64,000 nucleotides of DNA from Guyparkeria hydrothermalis (GCF_023555375.1 NZ_JAJSEE010000002.1:1-64000); one strand, 5' to 3'. Counted from the stretch's first letter, positions 1-11,988 are shown. The notes: generated by a model not told the origin, from the sequence alone. Numbers and translations are program-made.

Positions 1-63
1 TGCCCGATCGAACCGGGGCCCGGCCGCGGCGCCGCAAGCCTGCACCCATCCGGCTGCAAGGCG

Positions 64-69
64 TATCAT
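64..69 (+). promoter_or_regulatory. possible -10 element upstream of glnE
   Basis: TATCAT matches the sigma-70 -10 consensus at five of six positions and lies about 35 bases before the glnE start. No convincing -35 hexamer is visible 16-18 bases upstream. The other bases before glnE hold no recognisable gene. Confidence 0.25.
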
Positions 70-104
70 CGAGGCATCCCCCATCAACCGACAGGCCGAT
101 CCTC

Positions 105-2978
105 GTGTCCGACCTCGACGAAATCACCCCAGACCAGACCCTGATCGACCAGCTGAGCGATGCCTCGGCACTCAACGACGACCAACGTCGGCAGCTCGAA
201 CACGTCCTGCGCTGCAGCCCCTTCATCCAGCAAAGCCTCGCCGCCGAGCCGGCCATCCTCGATTACGTGATGGCCGGCTGCGGTGACGCGTTTCTCGGCG
301 ACGGGCTGGCCACGCGCCTCGACGGGCTCAGCGGCACGCGGGACGAGCGCCTGGCACTGGAGCCGGCGGCCTTCGGCCGGGAGCTGCGTCGATTGCGTCG
401 GCGCGAGATAATCCTGATCGCCTGGCGCGATCTCAACGGCATCGACGACACCGACGCGACCCTCCGGTCGCTATCCAAGCTCGCCGATTTCTGCGTCGCC
501 GAGGCGCTGGCCTACCACGAACATCACCTGCAGGCCCGGTTCGGGCAGCCGCGCGGGCCGAACGGCGAGTCCGTCGGCATGGTGGTCATCGGCATGGGCA
601 AGCTCGGGGGCGACGAGCTCAACTATTCCTCGGACATCGACCTGATCTTCGCCTACGCCGAAGAGGGGGAGACCGACGGCAGCAAGACGATCAGCAACGC
701 CGAGTACTTCATCCGGCTCGGCCAGCGGCTGATCCGCTCGCTCGACGAGAAGACCGGTCACGGCTTCGTCTTCCGGGTCGACATGCGTCTTCGCCCCAAC
801 GGCGACGAGGGCCCGCTGGCGATGAGCTTCGACGGGCTGGAACTCTACTACGCCACCCGCGGACGCGAATGGGAACGCTACGCCTGGATCAAGGCACGCG
901 TGATTGCCGGCGACCAGGCGGCGGGACGCGAGTTGATGGACATGCTCAGACCGTTCGTCTTCCGCCGCTATCTCGACTTCGGCGCGTTCAGCCAGTTGCG
1001 CGAGATGAAGCGCATGATCGAGCGCGAGATGACCGACGCGGCCATGCACAACAACATCAAGCTCGGCCCCGGCGGCATCCGCGAGATCGAGTTCATCGGC
1101 CAGTTGTTCCAGTTGCTGCGCGGCGGACGCGAGCCGGCGCTACAGGACCGGCGGCTGCTGCCGGTGCTCACGATCCTCGAGGAGATGGGCGAGCTCGATC
1201 CGACCACCGTCGGCGATCTCACGGTGGGCTACGACTTTCTCCGCCGGGCCGAGAACCGGTTGCAGATGCTCTACGACCATCAGACGCAGACGCTACCGGA
1301 CAACAAGTTCGACCAGTTGCGCCTCGCGATCTCGATGGGTTTCGAGGACTGGGGCGCGTTCCTGTACGCCCTCGATCAGCACCGTGATCGCATCCACGGC
1401 CATTTCTCGGAGGTGCTGCGCCTGCCCAGCGACGGCGACGAGAACGAGGACCCGCTCGAACAGGTATGGAACGGGCTAGGCGATGTCGCCGACCGCGTCG
1501 CCATCCTCGAACGGCACGGCTTCGAGCAGGCCGCCGTGCTGGAACGGCATCTGTCCGCGTGGCGGGACACCCAGGGGCCGGCGATCAACGGCACGGTCGC
1601 CCAACGTCTCGACGAACTGATGCCCGACCTGCTGCGCGACATCAGCGCCTATCAGGGCCAGGTCGCGATCCTCGACCGGATGCTCGACCTGCTTGCGGCC
1701 ATCCTGCGCCGCTCGGTCTACGTGGCCCTGCTGATCGAACAGCCACAGGCGCGCCGGCAGCTGGTCCGGCTGGTGCACGGCAGCCCGTGGATCGCCTCGT
1801 TGCTGACCCAGCACCCGATCCTGCTCGACGAGCTGATCGACCCCGAGACCCTGTACGCCCCGCCCAACAAGACCGAGCTGGCGCAGGAGCTGGGCGAGCT
1901 GTTGGGCAAGTGCCCGAACGACGAGGAACGCAGCCTCGACGAATTGCGCCGCTTCAAGCAGCTGGCGACCCTGCGGGTGGCTGCCGCCGACGTGGTGGGC
2001 GCGCTGCCGGTGATGCGGGTCTCCGACCAGCTGACCTGGATTGCCGAGGTAATCCTGGAGGCGGTACACGAGCGCGCGCAGGCGCAGATCGAGGCCCGCC
2101 ACGGCAAGCCGAAGGCGATCAACGAGGCGGGCGAGGTGTTTACCCCGGGACTCGCCATCATCGGTTACGGCAAGCTCGGCGGGATCGAGCTGGGTTACGG
2201 CTCGGACCTGGACCTGGTCTTCCTGCACGACTCCACGGATCGCGAGGCGGTGACCGACGGGCCGAAATCGATCGACAACAGCCTCTACTTCGCGCGTCTG
2301 GCGCAGAAGATCATCCATACGCTCAGCATCCGTACGCCGGCCGGCGTGCTTTACGAAGTGGACACGCGCCTGCGCCCGGACGGGGTCGGCGGCCTGCTGG
2401 TCTCGTCCGTCAATGCCTTTGCCCAGTACCAGGCCGAACACGCCTGGGTCTGGGAGGTGCAGGCCATGTGCCGGGCGCGCTTCGTCGCCGGTACCGCCTC
2501 GGTGGGCGAGACCTTCGCCGAGATCCGGCGCCAGACGCTGACCCAGCCGCGCGACCCCGACGAGCTGCGTGACGCGGTGGTGGGCATGCGCGAGAAGATG
2601 CGGACGAACCAGACCGAGACCCCGGCCGGCCTGTTCCACCTCAAGCGCGACGTCGGCGGCATCACCGACATCGAGTTCCTGGTGCAGTACCTGCTGCTGC
2701 GACATGCCGCCGAACATCCCGAAATACTCGAGTTCACCGACAACATTCGCCAGCTCGACTCGTTGCGCGAGGCTGGACTGATCGACGCCGAGGCGAGCGA
2801 GGCCATCATCCAGGCCTACCGGACCCTGCGCGACGCCGGCCACCATCAGGCGTTGATGGGCAGTCGCTCCGTGGTGGATGCCCACAGCGTCGAGGCCGAA
2901 CGGCAGGTGGTGATCGATCAATGGCAGGCGCTGATCGGCTGCCTGCCACCGGGCGCGGAGGCCGAACGGCCCGAGTAG
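105..2978 (+). CDS. glnE: bifunctional glutamine synthetase adenylyltransferase / adenylyl-removing enzyme
   Basis: GlnE attaches AMP to glutamine synthetase and removes it in response to PII and glutamine, tuning ammonia assimilation in the cytoplasm. The protein has 957 residues, close to the E. coli length of about 946. It carries the two duplicated nucleotidyltransferase cores: GMGKLGGDELNYSSDIDLIF near residues 163-182 (removase half) and GYGKLGGIELGYGSDLDLVF near 687-706 (transferase half). Each ends with the catalytic DxD pair. Translation starts at a GTG codon. It converges on xthA, with only 24 bases between them. Its regulatory partner GlnK is encoded in this window at about 27.6 kb. 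Identification is firm. Confidence 0.97.
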   Translation: MSDLDEITPDQTLIDQLSDASALNDDQRRQLEHVLRCSPFIQQSLAAEPAILDYVMAGCGDAFLGDGLATRLDGLSGTRDERLALEPAAFGRELRRLRRREIILIAWRDLNGIDDTDATLRSLSKLADFCVAEALAYHEHHLQARFGQPRGPNGESVGMVVIGMGKLGGDELNYSSDIDLIFAYAEEGETDGSKTISNAEYFIRLGQRLIRSLDEKTGHGFVFRVDMRLRPNGDEGPLAMSFDGLELYYATRGREWERYAWIKARVIAGDQAAGRELMDMLRPFVFRRYLDFGAFSQLREMKRMIEREMTDAAMHNNIKLGPGGIREIEFIGQLFQLLRGGREPALQDRRLLPVLTILEEMGELDPTTVGDLTVGYDFLRRAENRLQMLYDHQTQTLPDNKFDQLRLAISMGFEDWGAFLYALDQHRDRIHGHFSEVLRLPSDGDENEDPLEQVWNGLGDVADRVAILERHGFEQAAVLERHLSAWRDTQGPAINGTVAQRLDELMPDLLRDISAYQGQVAILDRMLDLLAAILRRSVYVALLIEQPQARRQLVRLVHGSPWIASLLTQHPILLDELIDPETLYAPPNKTELAQELGELLGKCPNDEERSLDELRRFKQLATLRVAAADVVGALPVMRVSDQLTWIAEVILEAVHERAQAQIEARHGKPKAINEAGEVFTPGLAIIGYGKLGGIELGYGSDLDLVFLHDSTDREAVTDGPKSIDNSLYFARLAQKIIHTLSIRTPAGVLYEVDTRLRPDGVGGLLVSSVNAFAQYQAEHAWVWEVQAMCRARFVAGTASVGETFAEIRRQTLTQPRDPDELRDAVVGMREKMRTNQTETPAGLFHLKRDVGGITDIEFLVQYLLLRHAAEHPEILEFTDNIRQLDSLREAGLIDAEASEAIIQAYRTLRDAGHHQALMGSRSVVDAHSVEAERQVVIDQWQALIGCLPPGAEAERPE

Positions 2979-3002
2979 GCCGGCGGCGATCGGCGTCGGG
3001 CG

Positions 3003-3794
3003 TCAGCTACCCGGTGCCCCGTAGTCGAGGGCCACGACCACCGGCGCGTGATCCGAGGGACGCTCCCACCGACGCGGCTCGATGTCGATGTGGCAGGCCG
3101 TGACCTGATCGCGCAGTGACTCGCTGACGAGGATCAGGTCGATGCGCAGCCCGCGATTGCGGCGGAAATTCGCCTGCCGGTAATCCCACCAGGAAAACAC
3201 GTTCTCCGGCTGGTCGAACAGGCGGAAGGCGTCGATCAAGCCCGTCTCGAGGATGCGGTCGAGCGCGTCGCGTTCCGGGGTCGAGCAGAGGATCCGCTCC
3301 TTCCACGCCTCGGGGTCGTGCACGTCGGCATCCGTCGGCGCGATGTTGAAGTCCCCCACCACCACGCGGTTGCGGTAGCGCCCGGCCTCCTCGGCCAGCC
3401 AGCGCGTCAGCGCCTCCAGCCAGGACAGCTTGTAGGCGTATTTCTCCGACCCGACGGCCTCGCCGTTGACCACGTACAGGTTGATCACCCGCAGGTCGCC
3501 GAAGGTCGCGGCGATCACGCGCCGCTGCGGATCCTCGAATCCGGGGATGTCGGTGACGATGTCGGTCGGCTCCGGCCAATGGGCCGGATACATCCAGGCC
3601 ACGCCGTTGTAGGTCTTCTGCCCGTTGGCGATCACGCGATAACCGGCCGCCTCGATCGCGTCCCGATCGATCGCCTCATCGAGTTGCTTGAGCTCCTGCA
3701 TGCCGAGCAGGGTGGCGGGTTGGTCGGCCAGCCACTGGAGGACTTGCGGCTGACGCACCTTGAGTGAATTGACGTTCCAACTAGCGATGTTCAT
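3003..3794 (-). CDS. xthA: exodeoxyribonuclease III (AP endonuclease)
   Basis: A 263-residue member of the exonuclease-endonuclease-phosphatase fold. It cuts DNA at abasic sites and trims 3' ends during base-excision repair. Visible motifs are the N-terminal MNIASWNVNSL strand, the metal-binding glutamate in MQELKQ, the catalytic GDFNIAP (Asp, Asn), and the terminal SDHAPV with the Asp-His pair. The frame stays open 30 codons further upstream, but that extension is not family-like, so the start is placed at MNIASW. The sequence resembles the Neisseria ExoA branch as much as E. coli XthA. Confidence 0.93.
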   Translation of the reverse strand: MNIASWNVNSLKVRQPQVLQWLADQPATLLGMQELKQLDEAIDRDAIEAAGYRVIANGQKTYNGVAWMYPAHWPEPTDIVTDIPGFEDPQRRVIAATFGDLRVINLYVVNGEAVGSEKYAYKLSWLEALTRWLAEEAGRYRNRVVVGDFNIAPTDADVHDPEAWKERILCSTPERDALDRILETGLIDAFRLFDQPENVFSWWDYRQANFRRNRGLRIDLILVSESLRDQVTACHIDIEPRRWERPSDHAPVVVALDYGAPGS

Positions 3795-3885
3795 GGGATC
3801 TGCCTCGAGCGAAAGACTCGGGCCATTCTCGCAGAATCGGCCGGTTCCCGGGGCGATCCGCCGCCGGGAAACACGAGGGGACACC

Positions 3886-4851
3886 CTAGAACGGGGTCCG
3901 GATATCGAGCGCGACCAGCGCGAGCACGAACAGGATCAGGCCGGCGGCGACGAATGCGCCCGCCTTGAACGTCTTGCGACGGATCAACGTCTCCTGCGGC
4001 ACGCCGGAGATGATGAACGGATCGCCGTTTTCCGGCCGGTGTAGCAGGTGGACGGTATTGCTGCCGGTGGCACGTTCACGTTCCGCCTCGCCGACCTCGC
4101 GCTTTGCCTGCGCGCGCGCAAGCCGCATGGCCCATTCCCACTCGCGCATCGAGATCTCGCCGTCACCATCCAGATCGAAGCGCGAAAGCGCCTCGTCGTC
4201 GTGCTTCCATTCCTGCAGGAGCTCGCGGCGACGCTGCTCGATTGCCGCGTGGGCCGACGATCCATCGTTTCGATGCCCACGGGTCTCGAGCCAGCCAAGC
4301 ACGTAGAGCGGCCGCTCGGGCAGCAGCAGACGCTCGGTGTAGCGATACGGCTTGCCACCGAATCCCAGTGCCGAGCCGCCCGACCAATCATGGTTCGAGG
4401 CACGTTCACGCCAGCGTCGACTGCTGTGCGGGATCACCCGTGCATGGTCGGGGTCGACGAACGCCTCGCCGCTACCATCGTCGACGCGGAACAGGGCATC
4501 GCTGCGGCGGCGCTCAACGGTGACCCAATTGCGGTTCTTGCCGCTGGACTCGAGCCGCTCGATCTTCATCTCGAACCAGAGACAGGGGGTAAAGGTCAGC
4601 GGCGAATAGAGCGGGTGATCGTCGATCGCCCGGCCCGTGCCTTCGATCTCGTTGAAGCCCTGGGCGGCAGAGCGCAGCCGGGCGGTGGGGGTGTGCGCGA
4701 TGATCCGCGCCCGAGCGAGGGTACGAAAGCCGAGAAACAGGCAGACGAGGAGCAGGATCACCACCCCCGTCCAGAGGACGAGGTAGAAGCCGGGATCGAG
4801 GTCGAGCAGCCAGTCGCCGAACCCCTCGATAACCGACATGCCGGGGATCAT
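3886..4851 (-). CDS. membrane GIDE-domain protein with an EF-hand
   Basis: A 321-residue protein with a membrane helix at about 22-42 and a second near 299-317. Between them lies a GIDE-type domain, recognisable by HTPTARLRSAAQGFNEIEG, PLTFTPCLW and DDGSGEAFVDPDHA. GIDE domains are shared with the eukaryotic mitochondrial ligase MULAN; bacterial versions lack the RING finger and have no settled function. Residues 226-237 (DLDGDGEISMRE) form a complete EF-hand calcium loop with ligands at positions 1, 3, 5 and 12. The gene starts 13 bases after lemA, so the two probably form one transcription unit. The start could instead be the Met at residue 5. Family assignment is good; the role is unknown. 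Confidence 0.8.
   Translation of the reverse strand: MIPGMSVIEGFGDWLLDLDPGFYLVLWTGVVILLLVCLFLGFRTLARARIIAHTPTARLRSAAQGFNEIEGTGRAIDDHPLYSPLTFTPCLWFEMKIERLESSGKNRNWVTVERRRSDALFRVDDGSGEAFVDPDHARVIPHSSRRWRERASNHDWSGGSALGFGGKPYRYTERLLLPERPLYVLGWLETRGHRNDGSSAHAAIEQRRRELLQEWKHDDEALSRFDLDGDGEISMREWEWAMRLARAQAKREVGEAERERATGSNTVHLLHRPENGDPFIISGVPQETLIRRKTFKAGAFVAAGLILFVLALVALDIRTPF
4141..4176 (-). other. EF-hand calcium-binding loop inside the GIDE protein
   Basis: The twelve codons encode Asp-x-Asp-x-Asp-Gly-x-Ile-Ser-x-x-Glu. Every canonical calcium ligand and the hydrophobic position 8 are present. It is a single loop in the inter-membrane part of the protein. Confidence 0.8.
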
Positions 4852-4864
4852 CGACTCGCCGGGA

Positions 4865-5437
4865 TCAGCCGAACAGGGCCTTCACGTCGACATCCTCGGT
4901 GGACTTGCGATCGAACTCGAGCAGGCGGAAGGCGCGGAAGCCGAACAGCTGGGCAACCAGGACGTCGGGAAACTGTTCGATGCGGATGTTGTTGGTGTTG
5001 ACCGCGGCGTTGTAGAACTCGCGCCGGTCGGCGATCTCGTTTTCCAGCCCGCTGATGCGCTGCTGCAGGTGCTGGAAGGTCTCGTTGGCCTTGAGCTCGG
5101 GATAGGCCTCGGCCACCGCGAACAGGTTACCCAGGCCGAGGCGCAGGCTCTGCTCGGCACCACCCAGTGCGCCGACGTCACCGCGCTGCTGCGCGTCGTT
5201 GACCGCCGCACGCGCCTCCATCACCCGCTCGAGCGTGTCGCGCTCGTAGTGCATGTACTGCCGGGCGGTCTCGACCAGCTTGGGCAACTCGTCGTGGCGC
5301 TGGCGCAGCAACACGTCGATGTTCGACCACGACTGCGAGACGTTGTGCTTCAGCCGCACCAGGCCGTTGTAGATGATGATTCCCCAGATCAGGATCAGCA
5401 CCAGCAGGAACACGATGATCGACAGCGCGATGCCCAT
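4865..5437 (-). CDS. lemA: LemA family membrane protein
   Basis: A 190-residue protein with one N-terminal membrane helix (residues 3-24) followed by a helical domain. The LemA signature is clear: YNGLVRLKHNVSQSWSNIDVLLRQRHDELPKLVETA, then the NNIRIEQFPDVLVAQLFGF stretch near the C terminus. LemA proteins are widespread and their biochemical role is unsettled; most of the protein is expected outside the membrane. AAGGAGG precedes the ATG by about ten bases. In bacteria LemA genes often lie beside GIDE or TPM-domain membrane genes, as here. Confidence 0.93.
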   Translation of the reverse strand: MGIALSIIVFLLVLILIWGIIIYNGLVRLKHNVSQSWSNIDVLLRQRHDELPKLVETARQYMHYERDTLERVMEARAAVNDAQQRGDVGALGGAEQSLRLGLGNLFAVAEAYPELKANETFQHLQQRISGLENEIADRREFYNAAVNTNNIRIEQFPDVLVAQLFGFRAFRLLEFDRKSTEDVDVKALFG

Positions 5438-5498
5438 GGTTCGAACGCCTCCTTGGCTGCCCCGCCGCGGCGAGGCGGGTTGACTCTCGTCGTCTTGG

Positions 5499-8039
<2,541 letters not shown>

Positions 8040-9113
8040 TCATACCATTTTCCGCACCTGCCCGTCCTCCACGGCAAAGCGGGCCTGGATATCCCCCTCG
8101 CCGTCGATGGCATCGGCGGCGATCACGCTGACGAAGGCCTGGTGACCACTCTGGCCGAGGTAGTCCAGCACGCGCCGTCGGTTGTCCGCGTCCAGTTCCG
8201 AGGCCAGATCGTCGAACAGCACCACGGCCGGCTCACCGCGTACCTCGGCCCAGAGGTCGAGCACGGCGAGGTGCAACAACACCACCAGCATCTTGATCTG
8301 CCCACGGGAGGCAACCTGGCGCGCCTCGTGGTCGCCGAGGGCGATCTTGAGATCCGCCCGGTGCGGGCCGAACAGACTGGCCTGCTGGTCCCGTTCGCGC
8401 TCGCCGCCCTGCCGGATGGCCTCGTCGAGTGCCAGGTCCTGCCGGTAACCGGGGAGGTAGCGCAGCGTGAGCCGGTGGCCGGGCAGCATGCGGTCGAGCA
8501 AGTCGGTCATGCGTTGCTCGAGATCGGCGAGCACGTCGCGCCTGGCGGCCTCGAGTCGCCCGGCGGTTTCCAGGTAGAGCCGCTCCCAGGCCGGTTCGTG
8601 TTGTCCCCGGCGCAACAGGGCGTTGCGCTGCTTGAGTGCGCGTTGAAAGTTGCGATGGATCTCGTGGAAATCCGTTCGGGCGTAGAAGCCCACCCGGTCG
8701 AGAAAGCGCCGGCGATGATCGGGCGAGCCAAGCACGAGATCGTCGGATTGCGGGTGCAGGGCAAGCACGGGCAGCAATCGCGCCAGCTCGCTCAACCGCG
8801 GCACGTTCTCCTGGTCGACGCGGAGCACCATGCTGCGCCGGTCGCGCTGCATCGCAAGGCGGTGTACACCGCGGCCCGAGCGGGCCTCGACCTCGGCTCG
8901 CAGCAGGAGGTCGTCGGCACCGTGCCGGATCAGCTCATTGGCGTTGTTGCCACGGAACGACCGTCCCAGGCTCAAGGTATGGATGGCCTCGAGCAGGCTG
9001 GTCTTGCCGGCGCCGTTGACCCCGTGGATCAGGTTGATGCCGGCGGCCGGTTCGAGATCGACGGGTTCGAGGTTGCGGAATCGCTCGACGTGCAGTGTCG
9101 CCAGTCGCGTCAC
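8040..9113 (-). CDS. recF: DNA replication and repair protein RecF
   Basis: An SMC-like ATPase that acts with RecO and RecR to load RecA onto gapped DNA. It has 357 residues, the usual size. Visible features are HVERFRNLEPVDL, the Walker A GVNGAGKTSLLEAI near residues 30-43, the signature region (SRGQIKMLV), and the Walker B VVLFDDLASELD. The start codon is GTG, ten bases after the dnaN stop, which supports cotranscription with dnaN. About 130 bases separate it from gyrB. Confidence 0.96.
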   Translation of the reverse strand: MTRLATLHVERFRNLEPVDLEPAAGINLIHGVNGAGKTSLLEAIHTLSLGRSFRGNNANELIRHGADDLLLRAEVEARSGRGVHRLAMQRDRRSMVLRVDQENVPRLSELARLLPVLALHPQSDDLVLGSPDHRRRFLDRVGFYARTDFHEIHRNFQRALKQRNALLRRGQHEPAWERLYLETAGRLEAARRDVLADLEQRMTDLLDRMLPGHRLTLRYLPGYRQDLALDEAIRQGGERERDQQASLFGPHRADLKIALGDHEARQVASRGQIKMLVVLLHLAVLDLWAEVRGEPAVVLFDDLASELDADNRRRVLDYLGQSGHQAFVSVIAADAIDGEGDIQARFAVEDGQVRKMV

Positions 9114-9123
9114 GGGAAACCGC

Positions 9124-10233
9124 TTAGATCTTCATCGGCATGAGGACGTAGCGGGTCCGGATGGCGTCTTCGTCGGTCGGCAGGATCAGGGCGCTGGATT
9201 CCGGGGTCTCGAAATCCATGCGCACCTGCATGTCGTCAACGTGCGAGAGGATGGCCAGCATGTAGCTGATATTGAAGGCAATCTTCAGGTCGTCACCCTG
9301 GTAGTGAACCGGGATTTCCTCGCGGGAGGATTCCTGGTCGCTGTTGATTGCCTCGATGGCCAGCCGGTCGGATTGCAGGTGATAGTGGGCGCCGGCGAAC
9401 CGGTCGGTGTTGAGCACCGAGGCGCGCTGCAGCACCTGCTTGAGGGTTTCTCGGTCGACGTGGACCTGTTTGCTGTTGGTCTTCGGGATGACGCGCTCGT
9501 AGTCGGGGAAGCGCCCGTCGATCAGCTTGCTGACCATGCGTTGCTGGGCGAGCTTGAGCTCGATCTGCTGCGTGCTGACCAAGAGCTCGACCGGCGAATC
9601 GTCGTCGCGATCGAGTGCCCGCATCAGCTCCATCACCATCTTGCGCGGCACGATGATGCGCAGCGTCTCCGCGATCGCTTGCTGGCTGTCGGTTTCGGCC
9701 AGTGCCAGGCGATGCCCGTCGGTGGCCACGCAGCGAATCCGTTCCGGGCTGACCTCGAACAGCAGCCCGTTGAGGAAGTAACGCACGTCCTGCTGGGCCA
9801 TCGAGAACTGGGTCTTCTCCAGCATGGCGCGCAATCGATCCTGCCCGAGCACCAGCCGGTATTCCTCGGTGGTTGTCTCCATGCGCGGGTATTCGTCGGC
9901 CGGCAGGCAACCGAGCCGGAACACGCTGTGACCCGCCTGGACGATGACGAACCCGTCTTCCTGGCGAATGCCGATCTGCGATTCGGCCGGGATGGCGCGA
10001 ATGATGTCGTGCAGCTTGCGGGCGTTGACCGTCGTGCGACCCGGTTGACCGATGTCGGCGGGGCATTCGCTTTCCAGCTGGATCTCGAGGTCGGTCCCGG
10101 TGAGCTTGAGTCGATCGCCATCGGCCTCGAGCAACAGGTTGCCCAGGATCGGCATGGTCTGGCGTTTTTCCACGCCACCGATTACGCGGTTGATGGCGTC
10201 GAGCAGGTCCGGTCGGCTGACGGTCAGTTGCAT
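9124..10233 (-). CDS. dnaN: DNA polymerase III sliding clamp (beta subunit)
   Basis: A 369-residue beta clamp, three more than E. coli DnaN. It dimerises around DNA and tethers the replicative polymerase. The N terminus (MQLTVSRPDLLDAINRVIGG) and C terminus (ILPTDEDAIRTRYVLMPMKI) are family-typical; the terminal YVLMPMKI strand forms part of the hydrophobic partner-binding cleft. GAGGAA precedes the ATG by nine bases. Upstream lies the 265-base AT-richer gap to dnaA that may hold the origin. Confidence 0.97.
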   Translation of the reverse strand: MQLTVSRPDLLDAINRVIGGVEKRQTMPILGNLLLEADGDRLKLTGTDLEIQLESECPADIGQPGRTTVNARKLHDIIRAIPAESQIGIRQEDGFVIVQAGHSVFRLGCLPADEYPRMETTTEEYRLVLGQDRLRAMLEKTQFSMAQQDVRYFLNGLLFEVSPERIRCVATDGHRLALAETDSQQAIAETLRIIVPRKMVMELMRALDRDDDSPVELLVSTQQIELKLAQQRMVSKLIDGRFPDYERVIPKTNSKQVHVDRETLKQVLQRASVLNTDRFAGAHYHLQSDRLAIEAINSDQESSREEIPVHYQGDDLKIAFNISYMLAILSHVDDMQVRMDFETPESSALILPTDEDAIRTRYVLMPMKI

Positions 10234-10498
10234 GGCTGGCGGTTCCTCTGAATCAGTAACAGATGTTTTTGTTCTGTTGATGATGATGAATGTGATGTAG
10301 CCACTTTCCTTGGGATAAGTGCGAAAAGACGAACGGGATCAGTAGCTTCTCGCACTTGACAGATTGGCTCAATGCCGTGGGACGGCCTGTGTATGAATTG
10401 GGACCAATTGTGGAAAACTCTCGATTCGCCGATTCGTCCACAGGTTTCCCAGCATCCGTCCTGCCACTGTGCCCGGCTTGTCCCCAACTCGGGCGGCT
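10234..10498. other. dnaA-dnaN intergenic region, candidate replication origin (oriC)
   Basis: The end nearest dnaN is clearly AT-richer than its surroundings and contains a GATGATGATGA run, as expected for an unwinding element. The dnaA-proximal half has one good DnaA box, TTTTCCACA on the minus strand at 10409-10417. Three weaker boxes match seven of nine positions: 10388-10396, 10434-10442 and 10478-10486. This arrangement fits an oriC between dnaA and dnaN. The alternative is the dnaA-rpmH gap, which has a single perfect box. Confidence 0.5.
10409..10417 (-). promoter_or_regulatory. DnaA box (TTTTCCACA)
   Basis: This nine-mer fits the TTWTNCACA DnaA consensus exactly. It is the best box in the dnaA-dnaN gap. 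Confidence 0.6.
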
Positions 10499-11908
10499 TC
10501 ACACATTCAGGGTGTGTCGCAGGAGGTTGTAGTCGTCGTTTATCTTGCTGTCGCTCTCGCGCAGTTCCTCGATCTTGCGTACCGCGTGCAGCACGGTGGT
10601 GTGATCCCGCCCGCCGAACGACTCGCCGATCTCGGGCAGCGAATGGCTGGTCAATTCCTTGGCCAGCGCCATGGCCAGCTGACGGGGTCGTGCGATCGAG
10701 CGCGTGCGGCGGGCCCCGGTCAGGTCCTGGATCTTGACGTTGTAGTACTTGGCGACCGTGCGCTGGATGTTGTCCAGGGTGATCATCTTGGCGTGTGCCG
10801 AGATCATGTCCTTGAGCGCGTCCTTGGTCGACTCGATGGTGATCGGTCGCTTGGAGAACTGCGTGGTGACGATCACCCGTCGCAGGGCGCCCTCGAGTTC
10901 GCGGATGTTGGCCTGGATGCGCCGGGCGATGAAGAAGGCGACGTCGGAATCCAGATCGATCCCCGACTGCTCGGCCTTGCTGTGCAGGATCGCCACACGG
11001 GTTTCCATGTCCGGCGGCTCGACCGCCACGGTCAGCCCCCAGCCAAAGCGCGACTTCAGGCGTTCCTCGAGGCCCTCGATCTCCTTGGGGTAGCGATCGC
11101 AGGTCATCACGATCTGCTTGCCCTGCTCGATCAGCGCATTGAAGGTGTGGAAGAACTCCTCCTGGCTGCGCGGCTTGGTGGCGAAGAACTGGATGTCGTC
11201 GATCAGCAGCGCGTCGATGCCGCGGTAGAAGTTCTTGAACTGCTCGGTGTTGTTATTGCGGATGGCGGTGATCATTTCCTGCACGTAGCGTTCGCTGTGC
11301 AGGTAGATGACGCGCTTGTCGCCCTGCTGGTCGATGATCTGGTTGCCGACCGCGTGCATCAGGTGGGTCTTGCCCAGACCCACGCCGCCATAGATCAGCA
11401 GCGGGTTGTAGCTGGCGCCGGCGTTGGCCGCTACCTGCTGGGATGCCGCGCAGGCGAGCTGGTTGGACTTGCCCTGGACGAAGGTCTCGAAGGTAAAGCC
11501 GCGGTTGAGGTTGTGGGAAAAGCCCTCGTCCGTGGTGTCCCCGGGTTCGACCGGCTCGGGGTCGATCGGTCGCGGGGCCGCCGGTCGAGAAGCGGGACGG
11601 GACGGGGTGTCGGCCGGGGCCTTGCTGGTTGTGGTCGTCGGCTTGGGCCGAGCGCGGCCGGCCTCGCCGATGCGCAACGACACGTCAAGCTCCGGACGGC
11701 CGGAAATCTCGCGGGCATGCACGCGGATCTGCTCGAGCAGTTTCTGGTTGACCCAGTCGAAGGCGAAGCGGTTGGGCGCCCACAGCAGCCACTGGTCGTC
11801 GCTGACCTGTTCGGCCTGCAACGGGAATATCCACATGGTCAGCTGATCGTTCGGCAGCTCCTGGGCCAGGCGATCGATGCATTGTTGCCACATCGGGAAA
11901 TGCTGCAT
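10499..11908 (-). CDS. dnaA: chromosomal replication initiator DnaA
   Basis: Binds DnaA boxes as an ATP complex, opens the origin and recruits the DnaB helicase. At 469 residues it matches E. coli DnaA (467). Domain I is at residues 1-90 and the proline/threonine-rich linker is around 95-140. The AAA+ domain has Walker A GGVGLGKTHL near 174-183 and Walker B ALLIDDIQF. The C-terminal helix-turn-helix carries the signature GGRDHTTVLHAVRKI. GGAGAA lies ten bases before the ATG. It is transcribed away from rpmH. Confidence 0.98.
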   Translation of the reverse strand: MQHFPMWQQCIDRLAQELPNDQLTMWIFPLQAEQVSDDQWLLWAPNRFAFDWVNQKLLEQIRVHAREISGRPELDVSLRIGEAGRARPKPTTTTSKAPADTPSRPASRPAAPRPIDPEPVEPGDTTDEGFSHNLNRGFTFETFVQGKSNQLACAASQQVAANAGASYNPLLIYGGVGLGKTHLMHAVGNQIIDQQGDKRVIYLHSERYVQEMITAIRNNNTEQFKNFYRGIDALLIDDIQFFATKPRSQEEFFHTFNALIEQGKQIVMTCDRYPKEIEGLEERLKSRFGWGLTVAVEPPDMETRVAILHSKAEQSGIDLDSDVAFFIARRIQANIRELEGALRRVIVTTQFSKRPITIESTKDALKDMISAHAKMITLDNIQRTVAKYYNVKIQDLTGARRTRSIARPRQLAMALAKELTSHSLPEIGESFGGRDHTTVLHAVRKIEELRESDSKINDDYNLLRHTLNV

Positions 11909-11956
11909 GACGACGGTCGTTCTCCACCGGTTCGGGGTCGGCTAGACAAGGGGCGG

Positions 11957-11984
11957 ATGATAACATCCAGCCACGGGTGGTCGA
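11957..11984 (-). promoter_or_regulatory. candidate dnaA promoter
   Basis: On the minus strand TCGACC and TATCAT are separated by 16 bases (four of six and five of six consensus matches), about 50 bases upstream of the dnaA start. A perfect DnaA box lies directly upstream of the -35, which would suit autoregulation. Confidence 0.4.
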
Positions 11985-11988
11985 CATC

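Noticed and set aside
10270-10300. GATGATGATGA run in the dnaA-dnaN gap as a DnaA-trio
   Set aside because: The triplets are not in the TAG/TAA form and phase of published trios on either strand, so only an AT-rich unwinding role is suggested.
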